A DNA stretch of 64,000 nt from Plectrocnemia conspersa (taxonomy: Eukaryota; Arthropoda; Insecta; Trichoptera; Polycentropodidae): NCBI GenBank assembly GCA_009617715.1, contig VTFK01000136.1, positions 992,001 to 1,056,000 on the forward strand, given 5' to 3'. The notes below the pieces were generated by a model that saw only the letters and a program-made list of their open reading frames with translations, was not told the origin of the DNA and ran no database searches. Shown piece by piece: positions 22,387-33,600 of this stretch (positions are counted from its first letter, which is position 1; each line of letters begins with the position of its first letter). A program made the translations under genes and the position numbers.

Positions 22387-22890
22387 TGAAAAACCCTTAT
22401 ATATGGCTTAGGAAGTGTATGCAGTCGTATAGCTACAGAAAAACTGCTATTGAGCAAAGAAACGCGTTTAACAGGCCAATACATACAATTAAGAACAAGG
22501 CTTTATGATGAGAGTAAAATTAATTTATTTAGGCCAGATTGGATTATGTGGAAAATGTGGAAAAATATATAGCGAATAATTTCTTCAGGAAAATGTGCGA
22601 AATCCAGCTAACCAAATGATCTGGGGTCGCTCCTCATATTCCGGATTGGAAGGTATACACTTCATCAAAGAAACAATGGATTATAAAAATATACTTTTTT
22701 CATTCCTATGTTGGATGAAAAAAAATATAATAGAAATTCAATCCATTATCAGACAAAACTAGTCATTAAGGTTTATTGACCAATTCGATGAATGCAATAA
22801 ATGCAAAATACAATATCTAAGAATATAAGCAAAAAAATTAAAACTAACCCTAGAATATCTTTGGGGCATAAATAAGATGAATATTTAATT
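22387..22890 (+). pseudogene. Tc1-type transposase relic, copy 1
   Basis: Tc1 transposases carry a DDE nuclease. One frame from about 22387 reads ATEKLLLSKETRL (as in the KPLLSK part of the second helix-turn-helix). A deletion follows, then YDESKINLFRPDWIMWKMW with the first catalytic Asp at 22507-22509, up to a TAG. In a shifted frame from about 22598, VRNPANQMIWGRSSYSGLEG is followed by IHFIKETMDYKNIL, matching the MVWG...FI.GTMD segment. Near 22845-22870, LTLEYLWGINKM corresponds to the NPIE-LWG motif with the catalytic Glu at 22853-22855. The second Asp region is not recognisable. Several frames, deletions and stops make it inactive. A second copy lies at 49059-49215. Confidence 0.8.
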
Positions 22891-24415
22891 GCACAATTCA
22901 ATAAAAAATTAAAAACTTACAAAAATGATTGAAAGAATATGTCTCGGCGAATTAGATCATAAACTTTGAATAATTTCATGCTTTTCGTGTTTTAGAATTA
23001 TTAATTGCTTCAACAAAACAATAATATTATTTTAAATACTAGAATATAAAAAAATGTGCACGATAACAATAACATAATAATAATAAAGAACACGAAGAAC
23101 TATCGCATTAATAAATATATTATATCAAAACATTTCCTTATACTACAAGGTGTATACTAAATTATTTTAATGAGCTATTGTAGATCGTGATGTAGATTTA
23201 GGTGAAAAATCACTTTTGCACGTTCACTATAATAAATTAAGAGAGTAATAAAAATAATCATTAAATAAATTTTATTATATTTATTCACTCACAGTGTAAA
23301 TAATATCTTTTAAACGCAGCGCTTAAGCACGAGAGTAATAACACCAGATTACCATAATGAATAATTTGCAACATTATAAATGTATTAGCGCATAAAGGAG
23401 TTATGTGTAAATATAAATAACAATAAAAAAGCTTTGGCTTAATGTTATACGAGAGATATTAAGTTAATTGAAGTTGCTTGTAATGCGATACGCTGATAGT
23501 AAACTTAAGAAGGTTTTCTTCCATATGATTATTTTTAATCGTACCTGTATAAGTTATATAAACTTAAACAATAATCGTATTTCAATGTAAATTGTCAGAT
23601 TTATTAAAACGTAATCGTAAACTGTTGATTAGATTAGAAAATCTTGCCTTACGTTTATGAGAATTGTAAAAAATAATGGTTAATATATGTATTTATCCTT
23701 ATTGAGCTTTCACTATACATAATTTATAATATGTATTTGAACAAAATATAAGATCAAATAATAACTATACAGTTTAATATAAATAAAAATATACGTAAAG
23801 CTACGCAATTATATAATAGAGTACTTGAGTACAAATACACTACACATTCTATAAATATAAATTATAAAAAAATTACATGTTAAGTCACTTTAGGCTTTTA
23901 AGTGCAATTACGAAATTGTCGTAGATAATGCATAGGTGCAGAAATATCAAACAAACCTACTGTTGACATTAATTATTATTTATTTTGCACTTTATACTTA
24001 AATTATTAATGTTGAAATGTGTAAATTGTTGTGGTTAAAAATAGATGTTACGTGTGGACAAATGACTCCAAAGTGTTAAGATATTTTTTGTAGAATTATA
24101 TTTAAACGTGTAAAAATATAACTTTAATTATAAATAAGTAGTAACTGTAATACACCATAATCTTGAATTACTTTGCTGCGATAAATTTTAAAAAGGCTCT
24201 CAGAACTTTTTTTGAAATCGCGAATCGAGTTATGCAAAATAATTTGTGAAGCAGAAACTTTTTTGATGCATTTTTGCCTTTAGTTAAAAGCAGATCAAGT
24301 TACTTATTTTAAAAAAAAAACATGTCAAATTTAGAGACAATGTTTCAAGAACTGTATAAATACACATACCATAAATTATCGTTACATAAACGTTAACCTT
24401 TTTTGGCTCAAATAC
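22891..24415. other. AT-rich noncoding DNA
   Basis: AT-rich, with no exon-like island. Right flank of the Tc1 relic; its terminal repeat could not be identified. Confidence 0.6.
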
Positions 24416-24840
24416 TTGTCGCTGAGCATTCATCATAGTGACATTTCTGTGTCAGAAGCAGTGAGCGCATGCGCACTCGCATACCGTTCATATCACATAT
24501 ATTCATCTTTCGTTTGCGAATATAACCAAGTTATGAACTTGACTGCATTGTTAAGTCACGCTCTGTATATAGCCGCGGCGGAACGGTGGACGAGCACGCA
24601 TTGACAACAGAAAACGGAACCGGGTCGAGATGAGATACTACTGTGGGTATGAAAGAAGAAGATAAAAAAACGGACAATTTTCTCACAAATCGATTCTCGG
24701 GAAGTGCATCTAAGAAGCGTCCAATTTGATGCCGCCGACGTAACGTTACGTGACTGTCACGTGTCCGTTATGCAACGAACACGTGACTGTCGACAACTAT
24801 TCGTATGGGTTTGTGTTTGAGAAGCGCTGACGTTAACAAG
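24416..24840. promoter_or_regulatory. Motif-dense island: NRF-1/Ewg site, ACGT palindrome, twin E-boxes
   Basis: The palindrome GCGCATGCGC at 24465-24474 is a consensus site for NRF-1, called Erect wing in flies, and is typical of active promoters. Further on, a perfect 14-bp palindrome ACGTAACGTTACGT lies at 24738-24751. Two CACGTG E-boxes (24758-24763 and 24780-24785) are 22 bp apart, and CGTGACTGTC occurs twice (24749 and 24782). This density suggests a promoter or enhancer bound by bHLH proteins. The plus strand is open over 24416-24604 (non-ATG start, 62 codons, no family), which may be incidental. No transcription start could be fixed. Confidence 0.5.
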
Positions 24841-25119
24841 GTTTCCTGTATTTGTAATACGAATATATTATGGTGTATTATATAATAAATCGTTGAATAT
24901 AATTCTGCGGATTGCACTATAAACATGCAGGTCCGTTTAACTTTGATTTGACATTCAATCTTCTAGCAATCAGAATTTTATGTATATACATAAGAACTTT
25001 ATTTAAATAACTAAATATATAAATGAATTATTTCTGGTTTATAGGTCCGCGGGGGTGTGATTTCCAAGAAATAGACGACGGAAAGCTAGTAACGATTTAT
25101 TTAGTATAACATACATTGC
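24841..25119. other. Noncoding DNA
   Basis: AT-rich up to 25040, then a short GC-rich patch (25047-25090). No gene is seen. Confidence 0.5.
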
Positions 25120-25336
25120 ATGGAAGAGTATTGCTTTTATTCGAGCGCTGGTGGAGAAGCTGGCGGAGAAATGATGTCCTCGGAATGGACCTCTGGAAGC
25201 AGAACGTGGTCGTGATCGATCGTTTAGGTCTCTTGTGAGCCACTCCTCCTCGTAATCCGCCGATACATCTGTATCTGTTCCTCTCTAACTGATCGACCTT
25301 ATGTATCGTAAGTTGGAAAGCTCTCCGACGAATCAT
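25120..25336. other. GC-richer island with overlapping short frames on both strands
   Basis: On the plus strand ATG 25120 gives 31 codons to TGA 25213-25215, a Gly/Glu/Ser-rich peptide (SAGGEAGGEMMSSEW). On the minus strand ATG 25336 opens 79 codons of Arg-rich sequence down to 25097. A plus-strand donor-like GTAAGT also lies at 25310-25315. At most one frame is real. The island may instead be an enhancer linked to the motif cluster just upstream. I recognise neither product. Confidence 0.25.
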
Positions 25337-26775
25337 AACGATGCAGATTCAACCAAATAAATTACTATCATCTGCATTTTTTATAAGTAACTCGATATAC
25401 AAATCAGCAGAAATAGCATCATATATGACCAATTGAATGTGCCACACAGTTCATGGCAGCGAATTAAAAAGAGTAATCGAATTTATGCGATAGCCAAACT
25501 ATTTTTTTTAAATAGATTATTAGTAATCTTGTTGAAGATAACTGGGCATTAAAAATCATTGCTTTATACAAGTTTATGTTTAAATACTGAAGGCTTTATA
25601 CAAAAACTTTGTCTTGAAAATATATTTACTGAAACTGTTAATGATTAATTTCTATATATTTTTGCTAGTTTTTAGCGCAACACTGAAATATAAAATAATG
25701 ATTATTGTATAAATATATAAGCTCTATAACAATTTATAGCATATAAAATTGATTACAAGAAATTAGTTTTAAAATCAAAAGATTTTAAAGTCTAATTTGT
25801 ATTTTCTTTATGTATGTTTTATTATATATTTATACATCCCGTTAAGTTATTATATATTATTTTATAATTCTGAGGTAGAAATGTTTGTTAATAAAACAGT
25901 ACGTGATTATACTTTAGATAAAAACAAGAATTATCACGTGTGCATCAAACGATCCCATTATCATAATTTAAAACCCTTATACGTTGACAATAATAGGAAA
26001 ATATATTTTTTACTACGGCAACAATGTAAATGCATTACCGAGAATAGTCCATTAGAAAGATGCCAGTGTGTGGAGAAAAACTTATTCGCCTCATTGTGAT
26101 TCTCTGAGTGTGACGGGACGATTGTTTTGATGATGTCTTGATATCTAATATGGAAACCAGCATGGCTAAACCTAGGGCATATAATGCAATTAAGCCTACT
26201 TGTCAAGATCGCTACATTTTATTTACATCGCTGAACTTGTTGACTCGATACTTATTTAATGAAATATGTATATACGAAAGTTATAAATTATTTGCATTGT
26301 ATACAAAATATAGATTAGAAAAGTGAGTCGGCTCATTTGAAAGCTCCTTTGCTTGGCTTTGGATGTGTAATACGCGAATCGACAAGAAAGGAAGGCAGTC
26401 TGACGAGATAAAGGGTTGACAAAAACGACACTACACCAAAGTAGTGGACTAGTACTTACAAGTAAGGCCATATAAAGAGCCAGCACTGAACAATACTCGT
26501 CCGAGTGAGATTTGTAAGCGGCTTTCACGTTATCCGCGAAACGTATTGCTTAATATAGACAAATTTAATTTTAAATACGTAACCAAACATTCATTAAAAA
26601 CTATTTAAAACAACAGATAACGCTCATCAGCAAACGAGTCTGGTAATCTCATAGTGATTGACAGCTTAGCCATTAAGTTGCATAAACAAGGCTTCTTAAA
26701 AAAAAGCTTTATTGCATAATTAACCATAAAAGCTACAATACATGATATTAATAATATCTGACGTGTTTATGACAG
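25337..26775. other. Mostly AT-rich DNA with a possible core promoter
   Basis: AT-rich to about 26330, with short overlapping frames and no families. The stretch 26330-26540 is balanced and carries TATAAAG at 26471-26477 on the plus strand. No clear initiator follows. Otherwise nothing is supported. Confidence 0.4.
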
Positions 26776-27009
26776 TCCTCGGCGGATAATCTGATTTGTA
26801 AGCCGTTGACAAGCCCTGACCGAGCAGAAGCGCGGCAAGAACTAGACCGTTTTATTGAGATGAGCCGGCGGGAGGGTAACTCGGTAACCTGTCATCCTTG
26901 GAGCAGGTTCCCAGGAGAAAGAAGCTTTGTAGAAGAAGTCGAAGACCGAGGGGATCACAGAGATTGCCGCGATACGAAATGGAAGTTATTAAAGCCAATG
27001 ACACCATGA
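26776..27009 (+). CDS. Possible terminal coding exon, about 77 codons
   Basis: Behind an acceptor-like tttatgacag (ends 26775) the frame is open to TGA 27007-27009, with no ATG at its start. The product is charged and protein-like (SPDRAEARQELDRFIEMSRR, then FVEEVEDRGDHRDCRDTKWK), with high GC in codon third positions for this window. No membrane segment or named domain is seen. An AATAAA follows near 27075. The polypyrimidine tract before the acceptor is weak. I do not recognise the protein. The charged alpha-helical composition is unlike translated AT-rich noise, which is the main support. Confidence 0.33.
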   Translation, partial: SSADNLICKPLTSPDRAEARQELDRFIEMSRREGNSVTCHPWSRFPGERSFVEEVEDRGDHRDCRDTKWKLLKPMTP

Positions 27010-28129
27010 CTTAAACGGGAGACGCACATACGGAATTGCACCCGTATTACCGCGAATGTGTCCAAGACAGGAAATAATAAATTATGCAAGCCGCAAAGTG
27101 TTTATGTAATATCATATTAAAAGTTTTTTAATAATATAAAAACACTCTTAAACGAAGAGGTATTTTATAAATTGGTATTTAATTAGATACTCGAATTATT
27201 TTTCCATTACTGTATAAAAAAGTTTGACGCGACTCTCATAAATGAAAAGAAAATACAAGGGCTAGAAAATATCAAGTGTACTAGTGATCGATCTATACTT
27301 GGTTCCATAATGATATGCAATAGACAGTTATGAACAGGAGGAAAGCCCCCATTGCGGATAAATATCCAAGATGACTATTAAGCATGCCGAATAGTAGGAG
27401 CGTGGGCGTTTCGTTGTTATACTACATTAGTCAAACAAATTGCCGGGACACGAAGGGCGGACTATATTGTATAGGTATTATCACGCCATTTTACAAATGA
27501 CAGTATGTAAACACAATCATGAATATTATAATGTAAGTTACGGGAGTATCATGGGCGATATGTTCATTCTTCGACACGCATGACAGCCTTGAATAATTGA
27601 TGTATTCAAATTTGATTATACGCGATGTGCTGAATTATACTGATCTATTTATTTTTAATGATGACTAAAATAAAATTGAAGTATAAATATTTTTCATCAA
27701 CTATATCTCGCTTCTCAAGAGCAAGTTCAAGCGTAGAAAAATAATCGAAATTATTATTATTAAATGTTACTTTGCATGTAAAAGAGTCGCAACGGTAATA
27801 AATGACTAAAACAAGAAATACATGCATAGGTACGTCTGGAAAACTGTCCCATGGCGTCTAGGTATATTATCATCAGCAATATCGTCGAGTATCGTATTTA
27901 AGCATGCAAAGTATAGAGAGGTATGAATAAGTAAAGGTGTTATTAAATTATTGTGTAATATTTTATATCATAAATCATCTTACGCCATTAAAGAGCAAGA
28001 TTTCATTTTTTACATTTTATTATAGACGTTGATTAAGAATCAAATTTAAATGCATGGTTTTAAGGTAATGCATATTTAAATTGAACAAAATAATAATAAG
28101 TAAAAATTACTACTAAATAAGTTAGTGTG
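27010..28129. other. Noncoding DNA
   Basis: Mixed, then AT-rich. A balanced patch at 27330-27500 has no convincing frame. Confidence 0.5.
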
Positions 28130-28640
28130 TATTACCAGTAAAGTTGTATTTTTGCTAGTATAAATATAATTTCACTAATTTACACAATTAAAATGGATGA
28201 TCATGTACACGTATTTCCACATAATGACATAATTTGACAAAATAGCATATTATTTAAAATAAATTAAACCATTGCGTTTGATTTATTGTATTTAAAATAA
28301 ACCAAAAATAATTAAACTAATGAAAACTCTAAAATTATATTTAGTTTTAAAACTTAATAATAGTAATAGTGAAATGATATGCTGCAGTAAGCTATTAATC
28401 AAAGATCTAAAACTATGGTTAGTTTTAAAATTTTCGAAATATTAAGTTATGTTTGGTTAATTCGTTTAAATTAGGTATGGGTTTGAACATCAAATGAACC
28501 TTTCGCAGCTGTCAAACTGCGTTTTATTTTGCATATAATTTCACTGGCATTTATCAATTAAATTATATTTTTGGCATATTGGTCAAATTGTATTCGGATA
28601 TGATTTCACTAAAATACCAGTGAAAATATAAACAATTCAC
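28130..28640 (+). repeat. Dispersed repeat family A, longest copy
   Basis: The core at 28476-28600 matches the reverse complement of 50885-51020. The clearest block is tttcgcagctgtcaaactg at 28501-28519 against the complement of 50974-50992. A further part (28591-28615) matches 18945-18969. The ends carry accagt and ttcactggc words that also occur in the other copies. No coding remnant is seen. It is probably a non-autonomous transposon, with limits uncertain. Confidence 0.65.
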
Positions 28641-29279
28641 TGTAATATATAAATGGAGTAAAAACGTATTTTTTACATTTTAATGATGTACATATTTATA
28701 ATACGAATATAATTTACTGCTGTAATTTAATGCAATATTTACTTTAAATCGATTTTGTAATATGTTTTTTGTAAAGTTAAACTTATAATTGCTTTATTTT
28801 ATTATAATTAAATTCGCACAAGAATTTTAAATTTATTAAAAATAAATATATTTTTGTCTAATGCTTGTTTTTATGAATTTAAAAATATTTAAGTATTCAC
28901 TACTATTTAAATATTGAAAAAAACACATGTTTTTCATCACAAAGATAAGAAAAAATTAATAGATGTTTCAATTTATTTTATATATAATATATTGGTATGC
29001 AATAAATATATTTTTTTATTTTAATTATTTGCAATCTTTACAACGAAATTATCAAAAATTAACTGTAACAATTTATCGTTTTTTTAATAATAAATGTTTA
29101 GGAAATTTGAAGTGAAGCAGTTAATAATATGATTAATATAGTCAAGTCAGGTAATAATTATAAATGATCAATTGAAGCTAATGAATAAATGCAATAAATC
29201 TAAGTATTTATCAAATAGTTTATTCTAATATTTTTAAGCTCGATTTAAGACTTGATTTGTATAACAAAATATAAAATGG
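28641..29279. other. Very AT-rich noncoding DNA
   Basis: Nothing recognisable. Confidence 0.6.
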
Positions 29280-29304
29280 TTAGGTTAGGTTAGGTTAGGT
29301 TAGG
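29280..29304 (+). repeat. Interstitial insect telomere motif (TTAGG)5
   Basis: Five tandem TTAGG units, preceded by GG. TTAGG is the telomere repeat of most insects. Short internal runs are common in insect genomes and do not mean a chromosome end, because ordinary sequence lies on both sides. Confidence 0.95.
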
Positions 29305-30092
29305 CTATAAAAAATACAAACGGTAATATAAAAAACAATTTATAAAAAAATAAAATAATAAGATATAAAAAATTTATAATTTATAAATAATTCAAAATGT
29401 CTTTTAAATTCAAACAGTGAAATATTTCGTATTTTTTTTTTTACTATTTTATTTCATGTCTAGCAATGTATATTATAATTATCTGTTGTATATAAACATT
29501 TAGACGAAATATAACTAAACATTTAATTAAAAAACAAGCCTTTAATAATTATTGACCATTTAATAACTGCCCAAATGAAACAATAATAAAATTATTATTC
29601 CATAAAAAATAAAAGATCTTATTAAGTTTATTATATACTATGAAGTATGCTTCATAAAGACACTATATTTAAAATATACTCAATATATATATATGGCAAT
29701 ATTTTTTTAGTTTAAGTTTGAAGTAAAATTAATCAAAAAGAAACAATATCGTTTACACATATGTATATGTATGTGAAATATGTTTTATTATATTTTATTG
29801 TAAAACATAAGTGCAAAATTATTAGTGTTATTCGCCATCTACAATGGCATTAGAATATAAATATAAATTTTCAGATAACAAATAACCCTTTCAACTAACA
29901 CAATAGATAGATTTATGGCATTATAAATTACTGCATAATATAATATTAACATATTTAAGTACAGTATTGAAAATAATTACTAGGCACTATATTTACAACT
30001 TCTTCAATTCACAAAGAACAAAACGAGAAGTATTTTCACGCTGAATATTCCAATCAATAGATATATTGTGTTTCGCTACATAAACACTTTTA
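29305..30092. other. AT-rich noncoding DNA
   Basis: AT-rich, with TA and TATG runs near 29680 and 29760. No gene is seen. Confidence 0.6.
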
Positions 30093-30176
30093 TTGAGCGC
30101 TGAAATCGGTTATGCATGCTTCAAAGTTACGAGCGCCGGTTCTTTTGTGTATGCTTTTGAACAATTCGAGATTTAT

Positions 30177-30434
30177 TTAACAACTTGTTGTACAATGGCT
30201 ACTTGTCTATCGTATATGGTTGTTGTGTATATCGCAATTTTACACAAACGAACAAGCATAAATGGGACACTTTTGTACTGCAAGATATTAAAGGGAAGTA
30301 AAAGATATTGTATTTATAAAATACTAAATACCACAATCGTGATACACCTGGTTTATGCTGTGACTTCAGGTTTCAAATATTTTCAAAGATGCGAATCGAA
30401 TAACTGTCTCGTGGGTCATATCAATAATTTCTAG
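30177..30434 (+). CDS. Hypothetical open frame upstream of the 30441 frame
   Basis: The frame is open from 30093 to TAG 30432-30434 (113 codons from a non-ATG start). An ATG at 30195 begins MATCLSYMVVVYIAILHKRT, which has a hydrophobic N-terminal stretch. It is in the same frame as the candidate small membrane protein at 30441 and separated from it by the single TAG and two codons. That TAG sits in ataatttctag, which could instead be a splice acceptor. I recognise no family. It may be chance. Confidence 0.18.
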   Translation, partial: LTTCCTMATCLSYMVVVYIAILHKRTSINGTLLYCKILKGSKRYCIYKILNTTIVIHLVYAVTSGFKYFQRCESNNCLVGHINNF

Positions 30435-30440
30435 CGAGAC

Positions 30441-30608
30441 ATGCATGCGAAACAGGGTATAAGAACAATGTCCTCTTGTACTGGCGTAGGTATAAACGCG
30501 GTAAAGCACCGTGTCCTGTGGTTTAACATCGATGGCCACGTTCCGCAGATTGCAATTTCCATCGTGGGCGTGCTAGCTGGGCTCGTTACTTTATTAGTTT
30601 ACTGTTAA
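30441..30608 (+). CDS. Candidate 55-residue single-pass membrane peptide or terminal exon
   Basis: ATG 30441 (context gacATGc) and a better-placed ATG at 30468 (aacaATGt) share one frame ending in TAA 30606-30608. The N-terminal part is polar (SSCTGVGINAVKHRVLWFNI). The last 22 residues form a clear transmembrane helix (IAISIVGVLAGLVTLLVYC) that ends at the stop, as in tail-anchored or small membrane-regulator peptides. An AATAAA lies at 30671-30676, 63 bases downstream. An acceptor-like aatttctag ends at 30434 in the same frame, so it may be the last exon of a longer gene. The island is GC-richer than its flanks. I know no family for it. Short length leaves chance possible. Confidence 0.35.
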   Translation: MHAKQGIRTMSSCTGVGINAVKHRVLWFNIDGHVPQIAISIVGVLAGLVTLLVYC

Positions 30609-30670
30609 CGGACGATTGTGTGGCGCTCTTGCTCTTTTTACACATAGCTGCGATTTAAGTTGGCTCGAAT

Positions 30671-30676
30671 AATAAA
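30671..30676 (+). terminator. AATAAA poly(A) signal candidate
   Basis: Canonical hexamer 63 bases downstream of the 30441-30608 stop codon. The position is right for a short 3' untranslated region, but AATAAA is frequent in AT-rich DNA. Confidence 0.35.
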
Positions 30677-33600
30677 CAACAATCGCTATTCCAAAGGGCA
30701 TAGGAATTTAAAGTACAATTAAAAAACTGTAACTGACTACCCAGATTTTCAATTGATGCTGAAAGACGACTAAATATATTTCTGCAAGATATCGTGGGCC
30801 ATCCATTAATAATACAAACGGTGAAACTAAGGGTCAATAAAGTAAGATTAATTATTTTTTACTATGCCTTCTACATCATCTCTTTATAAAACTTGTGAAA
30901 TAAAAAGGTAAAATATATTAGCAAATAGCGTTATACGATAAAAGAACAGATACAAATCACATCTACAGGTGTGCATTGTCCCACACGAATTGAACCAAAA
31001 CCGTGCACGAGAAAATGTCAATATATCGATGCACAGTATTGTGCAGACAACCAGCCTTTGAGAGAGAAGAGTTGGCAAGTGCTCCAGTTCTAGACTTTAC
31101 TGGTTAGAACAGTGAACGCGACCGAGAACTATAACAACCTACCGGACCTCACATATAAACAGGAGTAATGATAAGTATATCAAACGTATATATTAGAGCT
31201 AATAGTAGGAAATAAACCCAAACTTGGCATCTCTTTCTCAATTATGAATAATGATGAAAAGGATAATTCTCGAACTGACTGTGTTAACGCAAATGTGGTA
31301 TAATATACGACGATCCAAAAAAAAATATATCACTACAAAGTAAAGCGACGTTCAAAATGGAACATATTATAAACGTTGTCATTAACAAAATAAATTTAAT
31401 AAAAATGAAAAGGAATAAATCACAATTGATTTCAAGTTTCTGAATCGTCTTAAACTATGTACTAAATTGCAGTAAAATGATTATATAAAAGAAAAACCTA
31501 CACATGAAAATGAACTAAACATCTCCAAGGTGAAAATTAGTTAATGAATTAAATGTTTCAAACAGTGTCAAAATAAGAACAAAAACTCTTGTCTGAAAAA
31601 AGCCAGCAAAACAGCAAAATATAAGCGGCTTTAATTGTTATTTTATCACATGATTTTAAAATTTCAGAAAACAGTTACTGCATTTCAGTATATTTGCTAC
31701 TCTATTCTCAGTTGAAATCGACACATTACCTACGAACTTGCAGATTTAATGTATAGATAAATAATTTTAAGAATTATTGTATGTATTTTTTAAGACATAC
31801 ATATATTTATAACTTCATAATGAGAAATACTATGAACTATAAAAATACGTTCTGTTTATGACGTTTCTTTTGAACAGTATGTTCATTTTTTTCCGTATGA
31901 AGCATACAAAAAATAGATTTAAGACAAAATTTTAGACAAATATCTTTAAAAACAAATCATTAAACTGGATAATAATGCAAACTCAATGTTCAAATTAAAA
32001 ACAATATATGTAAAAAGTAAAGCATTTTAGAAAGTAAATATTAAATTCTAAAATGCTCAGAAGATTTAAAAGTTTGATTTGTTACCATTAACTTTATATT
32101 GAAATGGTACATCTATTCCGTTTAAAAGATATCATTAATCTCTGCTGTTCTTTGCAAGTAATCATTTCATTATCACCACATTAAAACCCAATTGTGAATT
32201 TTCTGTATATTTTTAAGAAGAACGTTTCCCATACAATTGCAATACTAAATAAAAATAAAAATAAAATATACATATTTAATTACATAAGATTAATTCATAT
32301 TTTGTCATCGATCTGCTGCTACTGATTTTCTATCGAGTAAGATTATAATAAGAATTTTATGTGATCATAAATATAACATTGACGAAACACTTTCTAAAGC
32401 TCTACAGTAATTTATCCTATTAAATATAAACAATTTAGATGATTGTATCATAATAGAACATAAACAGATAATTTAACTATACTAAACGCCTCGAGTAATT
32501 CAACACTAACCGCAATAAAACAGGACACAAAATTAGATCTTCGAGTGAAAGTGAGAGAGACTAAAAAAATAATATAAAACTGTCCGGCGATAATGAAGAA
32601 AAGTGAAGTAGAAACTTTTTTCTATTCAATTAGCGCCGGTGGCTTCTCAATTTGGACATATAATTTCCAACCTGCCATTATGCGATTATCGATTTGGAAA
32701 GTTGGACGATTACCTCAATAAAGGCGATGACTGTGTTTTTTTTTGACGTGTGAAGTAACCGCGATGTACGTACGAAATTCTTGTAATCATTATGAAGATG
32801 AGAAAATTGATTGGCGATTGAATCAAACACAATTGTGTGTATTCACGAGTTTCACTTCTGTGTATTTTTAATTGATTGAAAAGATAGAAATGTATTACAA
32901 TATAACATAGCAAGATGTTTTCACATACATACTGCTAATTTGCTTGGATGGCGCATTTAAAAGTATCAAATTGAGAATTAAAAAAATGATCGTGAGGTGG
33001 GAAAAGCGTTTTTTGCTCCATTAAAAACCAACCTTTATCAAAAGATTAATGTTTTGTAGCATTTTATGGAAAACACTAAATGGTAAGTTATTGAAAAGCT
33101 GTTATATTTTTAATTTCATATCCATTTTATGGTTGTAATACCAAATCTCTAATGATTACTGACTTTGATTACTTCCAATATATTTTTTTTACTTAATGCA
33201 AGTACTAAAATATATAATAAATAGTTAGCTTCAAGACATCCCATAAAATAGATGTATGTATCACACACATGTAAGCGTAGGACGCTCAAAAAGTGGTCTA
33301 ATCTCAATAAGAGATTATTTCGAAAGCCCAAAAGCATTAAATAAGCTCCGCAGCATATAAATTAAACAATTAATACGCCCACCGTTAATGTCAATCCTAA
33401 ACTAAAGATCCATACGCATCAGCATTTCAATGGCAGTCGACCGTCATAATTGTCGTGTCATTCCATCGTTAATATACATATACTATATATAGTATTTGTG
33501 ACCTGATTTTCTCATGTAGATATAGTATAAGCACACGAACAGGTGTATAAAACGCCAACGTGCGCTTTATTGGTGCGAATTTATTTGCACGCATTAAAAC

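Noticed and set aside
22245..22484. Minus-strand 79-codon frame
   Set aside because: It is antisense to the Tc1 transposase relic, whose motifs are readable on the plus strand.
29280..29304. Chromosome end
   Set aside because: Only five TTAGG units are present and ordinary sequence continues on both sides.
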